64,000 nucleotides of DNA. Origin: an uncultured Faecalibacterium sp. (GTDB taxonomy: Bacteria; Bacillota; Clostridia; Oscillospirales; Ruminococcaceae). The stretch is taken from the NCBI GenBank assembly GCA_944386015.1, contig CALWZK010000001.1, positions 1 to 64,000 on the forward strand. The letters are read 5' to 3'. The notes beneath the pieces were generated by a model, which saw nothing but the letters and a program-made list of their open reading frames with translations, did not search any database and was not told where the DNA came from. The translations under genes and the position numbers were made by a program. Below are positions 52,411-60,629 of the stretch, one piece after another (position 1 is the first letter of the stretch; each line of letters begins with the position of its first letter).

Positions 52411-52415
52411 GTTAA
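52387..52415 (-). promoter_or_regulatory. Promoter for the xpaC-like gene
   Basis: Minus strand TTAACA (52415-52410), 17-bp spacer, TATAAT (52392-52387), overlapped by the inverted repeat. Confidence 0.7.
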
Positions 52416-52445
52416 GGTTTATTTTTGAGGCGGGAACCCGCTGGC

Positions 52446-54374
52446 TTACTTCATCAGGGCGCAGACGGCGTCAGCGTAGGCCACAGGATCGTCCACCGGC
52501 AGGCCCTCAATCAGCTGGGCCTGTGCGTACAGGATCTGGCTGTACTGGTTCACCTTGTCGGTGTCGCCGGCCTCCTGGGCGGCCTTCAGGACGGCAAAGA
52601 CGGGGTGGGAGGCGTTGATCTCCAGCACCTTCTCGCTCTTGACGTTCTCACTGCCCGGCTGGTGGGACAGAACCTTCTCCATCTCGATGGACAGGGGGCC
52701 GTCCGAGGACAGGCAGACGGGGTGATCCTTCAGGCGGGTGGAAACCCGGACCTCCTTGATCTTGCCCTCCAGGGCGGTCTTCATGGCCTCAAACAGGGAC
52801 TTGTTCTCGGCGGTTGCCTCCTCGGCAGCCTTCTTCTCCTCGTCGGATTCCAGGCCCAGGTCGTTGCTGTTGATGTTCTTGAACTCCACGGTGCCGTCCT
52901 TGCCCTCGGCGTCCTTGCGGGGGAAGGAATGCATGATCTGGAAGCAGAACTCATCCACGTCCTCGGTCAGCAGAAGCAGGTCATAGCCCTTGTCCAGCAC
53001 CAGGGCTGCGGTGGGCAACTTGGCCAGACGGTCGGCGGAGTCGCCGGCGGCGAAGTAGATGTACTTCTGGTCGGCGGGCATCTTTTCGACGTACTCCTCC
53101 AGGGTCACCATCTTCTTCTCCTTGGCGGAGTAGAACAGCAGCAGGCCCCGCAGCAGCTCGGCATGCATGCCATAGTCGGAGTAGGCGCCGAACTTGATCT
53201 GACGGCCGAACTCCTTCCAGAAGGCCTCGTACTTCTCCCGGTCGTTGACCAGCATGGCGTTCAGCTCGTTTTTGATCTTCTTCTCCAGGGCGTTGTGGAT
53301 CAGCTTGAGCTGGCTGTCCTTCTGGAGGGTCTCACGGCTGATGTTCAGGCTCAGGTCCTGGCTGTCCACAATGCCCTTCACAAAGCTGAAGTAGTCGGGC
53401 AGCAGGTCGGCGCACTTGTCCATGATCAGCACGCCGGAAGCATAGAGGGCCAGGCCCTTCTCGTACTCCTTGGTGTAGTAGTCGTAGGGGCGGTGAGAGG
53501 GGATGAACAGCAGGGCATTGTAGTTGGCAGTGCCCTCGGTCCGGCTGACAATCACCCGGGCGGGGTCGGCGTAATCGCCGAAGTGGTTCTTGTAGAAGGT
53601 GTTGTACTCCTCGTCGGTGACCTCACTCTTCTGCTTCTTCCAGATGGGGACCATGCTGTTCAGGGTCTCCAGCTCGGTGTATTCCTCCCACTCGGGGGTG
53701 TAGTTCTCGGGCTTGGGGTCGGGTTCGGGTTTCTGGCGGCTCTTGGTCCGCTCCATCTGGATGGGGTAGCGGATGTAGTCGCTGTACTTCTTGACGATGG
53801 CGGCCACGCCGTACTCCGAGACGTAGTTGTCGTAGTTCTCGGTGTCGGTGTTGTCCTTGATGTGAAGGATGATGTCGGTGCCGGCGGTGTCCTTGTCGGC
53901 GGGGGTGATTTCATAGCCCTCCACGCCGCTGGACTCCCACTTCCAGGCCTGGTCGCTGCTGAAGGCCTTGGAAATGACGGTGACATGATCGGCCACCATG
54001 AAGGCGGAGTAGAAGCCCACACCGAACTGGCCGATGATGTCGATGTTCTCATCGGTGTTCTGGGCCTTGAAGTCCTGGCTGCCGGAATGGGCGATGGTGC
54101 CCAGGTTCTGCTCCAGTTCCTCGCGGGTCATGCCGATGCCGTTATCCGACACGGTGAGCATCCGGTTGTCCTTGTCCAGGGTCAGCAGAATCCGGAAGTC
54201 CTCCCGGTTCATCCCCACCGAGGTATCGGTCAGGCTCTTGAAATAGAGCTTGTCGATGGCATCGGATGCGTTGGAGATCAGCTCCCGCAGGAAGATCTCC
54301 TTATTGGTATAGATCGAATTGATCATCAGGTCCATCAGCTTTTTGCTTTCGGCCTGGAACGGCTGCATTGCCAT
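52446..54374 (-). CDS. htpG: Molecular chaperone HtpG (Hsp90)
   Basis: ATP-dependent Hsp90 chaperone. 642 residues from the ATG at 54374 (AGAGG 8 nt upstream). GHKL ATPase motifs: ELISNASDAIDKL, VSDNGIGMTREEL and GQFGVGFYSAFMV; middle domain with the catalytic Arg in LNISRETLQ; C-terminal dimerisation domain. A perfect CIRCE operator covers its promoter, indicating HrcA repression and heat induction. Confidence 0.97.
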   Translation of the reverse strand: MAMQPFQAESKKLMDLMINSIYTNKEIFLRELISNASDAIDKLYFKSLTDTSVGMNREDFRILLTLDKDNRMLTVSDNGIGMTREELEQNLGTIAHSGSQDFKAQNTDENIDIIGQFGVGFYSAFMVADHVTVISKAFSSDQAWKWESSGVEGYEITPADKDTAGTDIILHIKDNTDTENYDNYVSEYGVAAIVKKYSDYIRYPIQMERTKSRQKPEPDPKPENYTPEWEEYTELETLNSMVPIWKKQKSEVTDEEYNTFYKNHFGDYADPARVIVSRTEGTANYNALLFIPSHRPYDYYTKEYEKGLALYASGVLIMDKCADLLPDYFSFVKGIVDSQDLSLNISRETLQKDSQLKLIHNALEKKIKNELNAMLVNDREKYEAFWKEFGRQIKFGAYSDYGMHAELLRGLLLFYSAKEKKMVTLEEYVEKMPADQKYIYFAAGDSADRLAKLPTAALVLDKGYDLLLLTEDVDEFCFQIMHSFPRKDAEGKDGTVEFKNINSNDLGLESDEEKKAAEEATAENKSLFEAMKTALEGKIKEVRVSTRLKDHPVCLSSDGPLSIEMEKVLSHQPGSENVKSEKVLEINASHPVFAVLKAAQEAGDTDKVNQYSQILYAQAQLIEGLPVDDPVAYADAVCALMK

Positions 54375-54416
54375 AGCAAAAACCTCTTTTCTTTCCAAAG
54401 AGCAGCTAAGAACTTC

Positions 54417-54443
54417 TTAGCACTCATATATTCCGAGTGCTAA
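54417..54443. promoter_or_regulatory. CIRCE operator (HrcA binding site)
   Basis: TTAGCACTC, nine bases, GAGTGCTAA: an exact match to the CIRCE consensus. It overlaps the -10 and start point of the htpG promoter. Confidence 0.95.
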
Positions 54444-54470
54444 TATACACCGAATCGGACTGAAAATCAA
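54442..54470 (-). promoter_or_regulatory. Promoter for htpG
   Basis: Minus strand TTGATT (54470-54465), 17-bp spacer, TATATT (54447-54442), overlapping CIRCE. Confidence 0.8.
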
Positions 54471-54510
54471 GCCCCTGCACCCTTCCTTCATAAAAAGTTT
54501 AAAATTCCTC

Positions 54511-54539
54511 TTTCCAGCGGGGAGGCTCTGCGGTACAAT
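54511..54539 (+). promoter_or_regulatory. Promoter for the esterase gene
   Basis: TTTCCA, 17-bp spacer, TACAAT, about 57 bp before the ATG. Confidence 0.5.
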
Positions 54540-54595
54540 AGGATGCGGGCGGCGGCGCAAAGCGCCCCGAATCTCCGCCCCGGGAGGAAACAGAC

Positions 54596-55372
54596 ATGAA
54601 GATTGAAACCCTGAACGCTGCCGGCGCAGAGCTCACCGTCTATTTGCGGGAGCCCTCGGCATCCATGCCCCAGACCCAGGCCCGGCCCCTGGTGCTGGTG
54701 CTGCCCGGCGGCGGGTATGAACATGTGAGCCAGCGGGAGGCAGACCCGGTGGCGGTCCGGTTTCTGGCGGCGGGATACCATGCGGCAATCCTGTGGTACG
54801 GCGTGGGGGAGCAGGCCCGGGATTACCGCCCCCTGGCCCAGCTGAATGAAGCCCTGGCCCTGCTGCGGGCCCATGCAGAAGAGTGGGGCATCCGGCCCCG
54901 GCAGATTGCCCTGTGCGGATTTTCGGCGGGGGCCCACCTGGCCCTGTCGGGGGCTGTGCTGGATCTGCCCGGCTGTGCCGGCGCCCAGCAGCGCCCTGAC
55001 GCCCTGATCCTCAGTTATCCGGTGGTGACGGCGGGGCCCTTTGCCCATCGGGGCAGCTTTGTCCAGCTTGCCGGCACAGAGGACACCGCCGCCCACCTGG
55101 CCTTTGGCCTGGAGGACAAGATTACCCCGGCGGTGCCGCCGGTCTTTGTGTGGCACACTATGGAGGACGCCACTGTCCCGGTGGAGAACACCCTGCTGCT
55201 GGTGTCGGCTTTGCACAAAGCCAAGGTGCCCTGTGAGGCCCACCTGTTCCCCCGCGGCAAGCACGGCCTCAGCGTCTGCACCGCCGAGGTGGGCAACGAA
55301 ATGCCCCACCAGGGCCGGTGGTTCGGCCTGGCGGCCGAGTGGCTGGGCGAAGAATTTGACTTCCATCCCTAA
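54596..55372 (+). CDS. Alpha/beta hydrolase (esterase/acetylxylan-esterase-like)
   Basis: 258 residues, no signal peptide. Oxyanion-hole motif LPGGGYEHVSQRE, nucleophile elbow CGFSAGAHLA, acidic residue near MEDATVP and catalytic His in GKHGLS. It resembles the HGGX/BD-FAE family acting on acetylated or feruloylated sugars, but the substrate is a guess. RBS GGGAGGAAA. Monocistronic, divergent from htpG. Confidence 0.9.
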   Translation: MKIETLNAAGAELTVYLREPSASMPQTQARPLVLVLPGGGYEHVSQREADPVAVRFLAAGYHAAILWYGVGEQARDYRPLAQLNEALALLRAHAEEWGIRPRQIALCGFSAGAHLALSGAVLDLPGCAGAQQRPDALILSYPVVTAGPFAHRGSFVQLAGTEDTAAHLAFGLEDKITPAVPPVFVWHTMEDATVPVENTLLLVSALHKAKVPCEAHLFPRGKHGLSVCTAEVGNEMPHQGRWFGLAAEWLGEEFDFHP

Positions 55373-55416
55373 ATGTAATTTTTGCGTTTATACGAAGAAA
55401 TCTTTGTGAAAAGCGG

Positions 55417-55445
55417 TTGACATAGACTAACCGATTTTGTATACT
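55417..55445 (+). promoter_or_regulatory. Strong promoter for the 148-residue orphan
   Basis: TTGACA, 17-bp spacer, TATACT, close to SigA consensus. Confidence 0.85.
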
Positions 55446-55448
55446 ATG

Positions 55449-55467
55449 GAGCGGACGGCATCCGCTC
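55449..55467 (+). repeat. Perfect inverted repeat at the predicted start point
   Basis: GAGCGGA, 5-nt loop CGGCA, TCCGCTC, directly after the -10 box and just before the AAAAAAGGAGAG ribosome site. Either an operator or a 5'-end mRNA hairpin. Confidence 0.6.
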
Positions 55468-55481
55468 AAAAAAGGAGAGCA

Positions 55482-55928
55482 ATGATTATGCCATTCCATG
55501 ACAATCAGCCCAGAATTTCGGTGCAGGGCCTGCTGCTGCAGGCATTCCTCACCGGGTGGGAACATTCCGACAAGCAGATTTCCCAGGATGAATACGTGGA
55601 CAGTTCCATCCGCGTCATCGAGAAGATGCAGGTGGAGCCCGAGAGCGTCTACGCAGAAGAGGGCCTGGGCCTGCTGGACGGTGACCATGTGGATCACCTG
55701 GAGGATCTGCTGCGGGCCGACGGCGTCTGGATCTACTACGGGGTGGAGGCAGAAAATTTCTTCCTGCTCCAGTGGTACCCGGACGAGGCTTCCGCCAAGG
55801 CCAAGCTGGCCGACCTGGAAGCCCTGGGGGACGGGGTCCAGTACATTGTGGACCTGACTCTCAAGCGGTCCAAATCTTCCGACGCCGAATATTTTGGGGA
55901 TTCTTCCCCGGTGCAGCTGCACTCCTGA
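55482..55928 (+). CDS. Hypothetical acidic protein
   Basis: 148 residues from the ATG at 55482 (AGGAG 5 nt upstream; a second ATG two codons later is possible). Acidic, no membrane segment or known motif. ISQDEYVDSSIRVIEKM, ESVYAEEGLGLL and WIYYGVEAENFFLLQWYPDE suggest a small alpha/beta domain. It has one of the stronger promoters here, so it may be well expressed. The HD-domain gene follows after 47 bp and is probably co-transcribed. Confidence 0.7.
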   Translation: MIMPFHDNQPRISVQGLLLQAFLTGWEHSDKQISQDEYVDSSIRVIEKMQVEPESVYAEEGLGLLDGDHVDHLEDLLRADGVWIYYGVEAENFFLLQWYPDEASAKAKLADLEALGDGVQYIVDLTLKRSKSSDAEYFGDSSPVQLHS

Positions 55929-55975
55929 GGGCAGGGCAGCGGGGGTATCCCATCACAGCAATCAGGAGGAACTCT

Positions 55976-56482
55976 ATGGGTCTGTCTGAAACAGAACGCG
56001 AACGCCTGGCGGGCATCCTGCAAAAGTACGAGGAAGATCCCCGGGTGCAGGAAATGAACAATTACATTCAGCATGGCTGCGTCACTACATACGAGCACTG
56101 CCGGAATGTTGCCCGGGTGAGCTTCTGGATCAACCGGCGTTTCCATCTGGGGGCGGACGAAACCGCTCTGGCGGTGGGGGCGCTGCTCCACGATTTTTAC
56201 CTCTATGACTGGCACCACACCGTGCCCTTTGCAGAGTGCAAGGGCTTGCGGAACATCTTCAAGATGCACGGCTTTGTCCACCCGCTGCTGGCCCGGGACA
56301 ACGCCGACCGGTGCTTTGGCCTGACCCCCAAGGAAAAGAACATCATCCGCAGCCACATGTGGCCTCTGACTTTGCTCCACGTGCCCGCCTGCCGGGAGGC
56401 TGTGATCGTCTGCATTGCAGACAAATACTGCGCTGTGCTGGAAGCCCTTTACCGCAACAGCCAGAAGCCCATCGGGGTCTGA
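55976..56482 (+). CDS. HD domain-containing protein
   Basis: 168 residues from the ATG at 55976 (AGGAGGA upstream). Metal-dependent phosphohydrolase HD fold: His in TYEHCRNVAR, HD pair in GALLHDFYLYDW, His in HGFVHPLLARDNA and Asp in IADKYCA. Of the YfbR/small-HD type; substrate unknown. A longer frame overlapping the previous gene is rejected. A bidirectional terminator follows. Confidence 0.88.
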   Translation: MGLSETERERLAGILQKYEEDPRVQEMNNYIQHGCVTTYEHCRNVARVSFWINRRFHLGADETALAVGALLHDFYLYDWHHTVPFAECKGLRNIFKMHGFVHPLLARDNADRCFGLTPKEKNIIRSHMWPLTLLHVPACREAVIVCIADKYCAVLEALYRNSQKPIGV

Positions 56483-56502
56483 CCAAGCCTTACAACCAAA
56501 AC

Positions 56503-56536
56503 AAAACCCGCTGCCGACCCAGGACAGCGGGTTTTT
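56503..56536. terminator. Bidirectional terminator
   Basis: 9-bp stem AACCCGCTG / CAGCGGGTT with T5 on the plus side and an A-rich left flank. Shared by the HD gene and the minus-strand acetyltransferase. Confidence 0.85.
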
Positions 56537-56539
56537 CGT

Positions 56540-57064
56540 TTACAGTTTCTTGTAGCCGGGGGGCTCGTCGGCGGGGCAGCGGCGCTCCATCAGCCAGGTG
56601 TCCAGCCAGCGGCCGTGGCAGTCCCGGGCAATCCGTTCCCGGCGGCCCACTTCCCGGAAGCCGCATTTTTTGTGGAGCCGGTGGCTGGCCTCGTTGTCCT
56701 GCAGGACGGTGGACTGCAAAGTCCAGTAGCCGGCCTGTTCCGCCGCCTGGCACAGGGCGGTCAGCAGGTGATAGCCGTAGCCGTGGCCCCGGTACTTTTC
56801 TCCCACATAGATGCTCACCTCGGCCACACCCCGGTAGCACCAGCGCATATTCACCCGGGAGAGCACCGCCCAGCCTGCAATGGCCCCGTCAGGGGCCAGG
56901 ATCACCAGGCGGCACTCCTTGATGTGGGAGGCGTCCCAGGCCCGGTAGGGCGGGCAGGCTGTCTGAAAGGTGGCGTGTTCGGTTGCGATTCCTTCTTTGT
57001 AAATCTCGGCGACCGCAGGCCAGTCGTCGGGCCGCATGGGCCGGATTGACATTGATTCATCCAT
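56540..57064 (-). CDS. GNAT N-acetyltransferase (phosphinothricin-acetyltransferase-like)
   Basis: 174 residues from the ATG at 57064 (a second ATG at 57052 is possible). Opens SIRPMRPDDWPAVAEIYKEGI; acetyl-CoA loop KYRGHGYGYHLL; NEASHRLHKKCGFREVGRRERI closes the domain, as in Pat/Bar proteins. Probably acetylates an amine-containing small molecule. It lies 23 bp after the DUF975 gene on the same strand, so likely one transcript. Confidence 0.9.
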   Translation of the reverse strand: MDESMSIRPMRPDDWPAVAEIYKEGIATEHATFQTACPPYRAWDASHIKECRLVILAPDGAIAGWAVLSRVNMRWCYRGVAEVSIYVGEKYRGHGYGYHLLTALCQAAEQAGYWTLQSTVLQDNEASHRLHKKCGFREVGRRERIARDCHGRWLDTWLMERRCPADEPPGYKKL

Positions 57065-57087
57065 CAAAATTGATCGTTCTTTCCTTT

Positions 57088-57849
57088 TTAAAATGTCTCG
57101 CCAGACAGTTCGGCTTCGCTGACAATGCCGGCGGCCAGCGCCTTGGCCCGCATGGCGGCGTACAGCTCGGCCTGGGTTGCAGAGTAGTAGGGGGTGACAA
57201 ACAGAGTGCCGATCCCAAACAGCAGGGAACCCAGGATGTTCCATCCCAGGAAGGACAGGTCCAGCACAAAGATGTTCCACTTTTCTCCGTCGGTCATCAG
57301 GGTGCTGATCTCGGCGGCCCGGGCCGGTTCCATATCAGGGTTCTCAGCCAGCAGGTAGGGGACAAAGGTGTACTGGTACGCCTTGATGATGCCGGGGATC
57401 ACCAGCAGCAGGGTAAACAGGAAAATCCGCAGGTTGGCGTAGAACATCCCGCTGACGGTGTTCCAGTAGCTGCTGGTAAAACCCGAGAACAGGGTGCCCA
57501 GGCCCACCTCTCCGGCCCGGTTCTGGATCATGTAGCGGCACTGCCCCACCCGGACCACCGGGCTGAACAGGATGCCCCAGCATAGGCTCGCCACCAGCAC
57601 CACCACCAGGGCCAGCACCCCCACCATGGCAAAGGCGGTGCCCAGCAAAACGGGCAGCAGGTTGCCGCCCACCAGCCGGGAAGCCTGTTCCACCGTGGTC
57701 TGGTAATTGATCTGGGTGTTGACAAGGTTGAAGTTCAGATCAATGTCCCCGGCCAGCAGCGAAGCGATCAGGCACATCAGAAAGACGCGCCAGTAGCTGC
57801 GGCGAAGAACCGTTTTGGCGTTGGCTTTCAACAGCGCGCGTGTCCACAT
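57088..57849 (-). CDS. DUF975 family membrane protein
   Basis: 253 residues from the ATG at 57849 (GAGGAGG upstream). About five to six membrane helices. The N-terminus (RALLKANAKTVLRRSYWRVFL) and the segment LFTLLLVIPGIIKAYQYTFVPYLLAENPDM are diagnostic for DUF975, an uncharacterised integral membrane family common in Firmicutes. The longer upstream frame crosses its promoter and is rejected. Confidence 0.9.
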   Translation of the reverse strand: MWTRALLKANAKTVLRRSYWRVFLMCLIASLLAGDIDLNFNLVNTQINYQTTVEQASRLVGGNLLPVLLGTAFAMVGVLALVVVLVASLCWGILFSPVVRVGQCRYMIQNRAGEVGLGTLFSGFTSSYWNTVSGMFYANLRIFLFTLLLVIPGIIKAYQYTFVPYLLAENPDMEPARAAEISTLMTDGEKWNIFVLDLSFLGWNILGSLLFGIGTLFVTPYYSATQAELYAAMRAKALAAGIVSEAELSGETF

Positions 57850-57895
57850 AGAGATAACCTCCTCCGAATCAAAAAAACAGGCGAGAAGTATCCAC

Positions 57896-57924
57896 AGTAT
57901 AGCAGATTTTGGCGGAAAGCACAA
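57896..57924 (-). promoter_or_regulatory. Promoter for DUF975-GNAT operon
   Basis: Minus strand TTGTGC (57924-57919), 17-bp spacer, extended TGC-TATACT (57901-57896). Its -35 is 32 bp from the -35 of the divergent esterase promoter. Confidence 0.7.
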
Positions 57925-57956
57925 TGCCGCCGGCCCCGCAAAGGTTTTGACAAGAA

Positions 57957-57985
57957 AGCCCGGGGGGATTACAATAGAGGCAGCG
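57957..57985 (+). promoter_or_regulatory. Promoter for esterase-transglutaminase-rmuC operon
   Basis: TTGACA, 17-bp spacer, TACAAT. A leader of about 60 nt follows. Confidence 0.8.
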
Positions 57986-58051
57986 CAGCTGCTGGTTCCC
58001 GGAACGGCAGGAGCCAGAACCAGACGCTGTGGGAAAGATGGGGTGAACCCG

Positions 58052-59149
58052 ATGAAACGAACAAAGATGGGCCGGTGGCTGGCCGATACAGCCGCGATGC
58101 TGGCTGTTATGCTGGCGACTCTTCCGGTGCAGGCTGCTGCGTCGTTTTTGACGCCGGATTCCACCGTGGAAGATATGTACACAAACCCTGCCCTGGTAGC
58201 GCTGGGGCTGGAAACCCTGGAAGATGGAACACTCTGGCCCGAGCAGCCCTGGCAAAACGCCGACAGCTCCCTCCAGGATTACCTGAAAGCCGCAACGCCG
58301 GATTCGGTGGCCGGCCTGAATCTGCTGATCGACAACGATAACCACGGGGTCCAGGTAAGCTTTCCCCTCTATTCCGAGGAGGAGATCGCCGCCGACCCCA
58401 CTCGGGCAGAGGCCCGGCTGTTTTACTTCCCGGCGGAGCAGCCCGGGGGCAAATATGCCCTGGTGGTGTCGGGAAACTTTCTGGAGTGCACCGGCAGGGT
58501 GGGGGAAGGCTGCGGTTCGGCCTTTCAGCTCCATGAGATGGGTTACGCCGCCTTTGTGCTGCAATACCGGGCAGGCAGCCGGATAAAAGACAACAGCAAC
58601 TACCAGGATCTGGTGCGGGCGGTGCAGTTCATCACCCAGAACGCCCAGGAACTGGGGGTTCAGCCGGAGGACTATGCCCTGGTGGGCTATTCCGCTGGCG
58701 GCCAGCTGTGCGGCCTCTTCGGCACCGACCGGATGGGCTACAGCAACTATGGCCTGCCCAAGCCCGGCGCCTTGCTGCTGGGCTATCCCATTGTGGATTA
58801 TATGTACAGCAAGCCCTGCTATTTCTATGTGTATGACGGGGCTGTGCCGGGAGATCACCTGGCGCCGGGAGACTACTATTATAATATCGACCTGCCGGCA
58901 GAGATATCGCCCCAGTTCCCGGCCACCTATCACTGGTTCGGCAAAAATGATCTGACCATAGGAATCCTGATCCCGCCTTTGCAGGGACCGCTTCTGGACA
59001 AGGCCCTGGAAAAGAACGGTGTGATGCACCAGATGACGGTGTATGACAACGCGCCCCACGGCGTAGGGGTGGGCAACGGTACCGATGCGGAGGGCTGGCT
59101 GAAAGATGCAGTGGCCTTCTGGGAGGTAGCCGTCGCCGCAGAACAATAA
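58052..59149 (+). CDS. Secreted alpha/beta hydrolase (esterase-like)
   Basis: 365 residues from the ATG at 58052. Signal peptide (MKRTKMGRWLADTAAMLAVM ... LPVQAAA, cut near residue 30), so exported or lipid-free extracellular. Nucleophile elbow VGYSAGGQLCG, PGALLLGYPIVDYM and a late catalytic His in NAPHGVGVGNG fit a BD-FAE/esterase-type hydrolase. First gene of an operon with the transglutaminase-like gene 16 bp later. Confidence 0.87.
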   Translation: MKRTKMGRWLADTAAMLAVMLATLPVQAAASFLTPDSTVEDMYTNPALVALGLETLEDGTLWPEQPWQNADSSLQDYLKAATPDSVAGLNLLIDNDNHGVQVSFPLYSEEEIAADPTRAEARLFYFPAEQPGGKYALVVSGNFLECTGRVGEGCGSAFQLHEMGYAAFVLQYRAGSRIKDNSNYQDLVRAVQFITQNAQELGVQPEDYALVGYSAGGQLCGLFGTDRMGYSNYGLPKPGALLLGYPIVDYMYSKPCYFYVYDGAVPGDHLAPGDYYYNIDLPAEISPQFPATYHWFGKNDLTIGILIPPLQGPLLDKALEKNGVMHQMTVYDNAPHGVGVGNGTDAEGWLKDAVAFWEVAVAAEQ

Positions 59150-59165
59150 AAAGAGGGAATGAACC

Positions 59166-60620
59166 ATGGCTTTTGATTGGAATGAGACTTTCCGCAGCCT
59201 GAACACAGGCCTGCCGGACGATATTGCCCGGCTGAAGGCCGCAGGCTATTACACCGAGGCCATTGCCCGGATTGACGCCCGGCTGGCGGAGGACTGGACG
59301 GTCACCCAGAACGGCCCCAACCGGGAGGCCAACCCCGCCCCCCAGGGGGTCAAGGCCCAGCGGATGGCCCTGCTGGCCCAGCGGGAGATGATGCGCCGGA
59401 TGCCGGCGGAGTATCCCTATACCGAGGCCGAAGCGGTGGCCCGGATGCAGTCCCTGGTGCGGGATTTCACCCCCAAGGAATTCCGGGCGCTGGATCTGGC
59501 CGGCCGGGTGGACTGGCGGTTTGTGGAAGGGGAAAAGCACTACCAGGCCCGCTTTGCCGAGACCCTGCTGGACACCGACCCCGCCTATGGGGTCCGGCGT
59601 CTGGCGCCGGAACCGGACGGCAGCGCAGCCCGGGCCCGCCGCCGGGCGGTCCATCAGAAAATGGTGGAAACAGGCAGTGCCTCGGCCCGGATCACGGTGG
59701 AGGCCGGCATCGGGATGACCGACGCCGCCTTTGCCCAGGCCCTGGCCAAGGCCAAAGCAGAGGGACGGGACACCGTCCATGTCCGGGCCTGGCTGCCCCT
59801 GGCGGCGGCCTGCGATGCCCAGAGCGATATTGTGGTGGATCAGCTGTCTGAGCCGCCGGCCCATATTGCCCCCGAGGACGCCCCCCAGCGGACGGTGTTC
59901 TGGGAGGCAGACCTGGCGGAAAACCACCGCTTCACCCTGCGGTACAGCTACACCCAGACTGCCCGCTATGCCGACCCGCTGGGGTTTGTGCCCGACCCGG
60001 TCCAGCCCGACTTTGACACCGCCGAGGAGGCGCCCCACATTGTCTTCACCCCCTATCTGCGGGCGCTGGCGGCCCAGCTGACCCGGGGGGTGACCAACCC
60101 CGCCGAAAAGGCCAAGCGCATTTACGATTACATCACCCTGAACGTCCACTATCACTACCAGCCCGCCTACTTTGTGCTGGAAGACATCCCCACCCGCTGC
60201 GCCGCCGACCGCCGGGGGGACTGCGGCATTATGGCCCTTACCTTTATAACCCTCTGCCGCATCGCCGGGATTCCGGCCCGGTGGCAGAGCGGCCTGTCGG
60301 TGGGCCCCGGCAAGTGCGGCTGCCACGACTGGGCCATGTTCTACATCGCCCCCAGGGGCTGGATGTACGCTGACTGCTCCTATGGCGGGTCGATGGCCCG
60401 GGCAGGGGAGGAGGAGCTCCGCCGGCACTATTTTGGCAGCCTGGACCCCGGCCGGATGGTGGCCAACCGGGCCTTTGAGGCCCCCTTTGACCCGCCCATG
60501 GCCGGTTTCCGGGCCGACCCCTACGACAACCAGACCGGTGAAATCGAGGCCGACGGGGTGGGGCTGTACCGGGGCCAGGTGGAGACCACCAAAGAAACCC
60601 TTCGCTACGAGGAACAATAA
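59166..60620 (+). CDS. Transglutaminase-like cysteine-protease-fold protein
   Basis: 484 residues, no signal peptide. The N-terminal ~280 residues contain a helical part and a beta-rich domain of unknown family. Residues about 290-420 form a transglutaminase-like core with catalytic Cys in RRGDCGIMA, His in CGCHDWAMF and Asp in YADCSYGG. Probably a peptidase or amidase rather than a cross-linker; substrate unknown. Follows the esterase gene and precedes rmuC by 9 bp. Confidence 0.88.
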   Translation: MAFDWNETFRSLNTGLPDDIARLKAAGYYTEAIARIDARLAEDWTVTQNGPNREANPAPQGVKAQRMALLAQREMMRRMPAEYPYTEAEAVARMQSLVRDFTPKEFRALDLAGRVDWRFVEGEKHYQARFAETLLDTDPAYGVRRLAPEPDGSAARARRRAVHQKMVETGSASARITVEAGIGMTDAAFAQALAKAKAEGRDTVHVRAWLPLAAACDAQSDIVVDQLSEPPAHIAPEDAPQRTVFWEADLAENHRFTLRYSYTQTARYADPLGFVPDPVQPDFDTAEEAPHIVFTPYLRALAAQLTRGVTNPAEKAKRIYDYITLNVHYHYQPAYFVLEDIPTRCAADRRGDCGIMALTFITLCRIAGIPARWQSGLSVGPGKCGCHDWAMFYIAPRGWMYADCSYGGSMARAGEEELRRHYFGSLDPGRMVANRAFEAPFDPPMAGFRADPYDNQTGEIEADGVGLYRGQVETTKETLRYEEQ

Positions 60621-60629
60621 GGAGACAAC

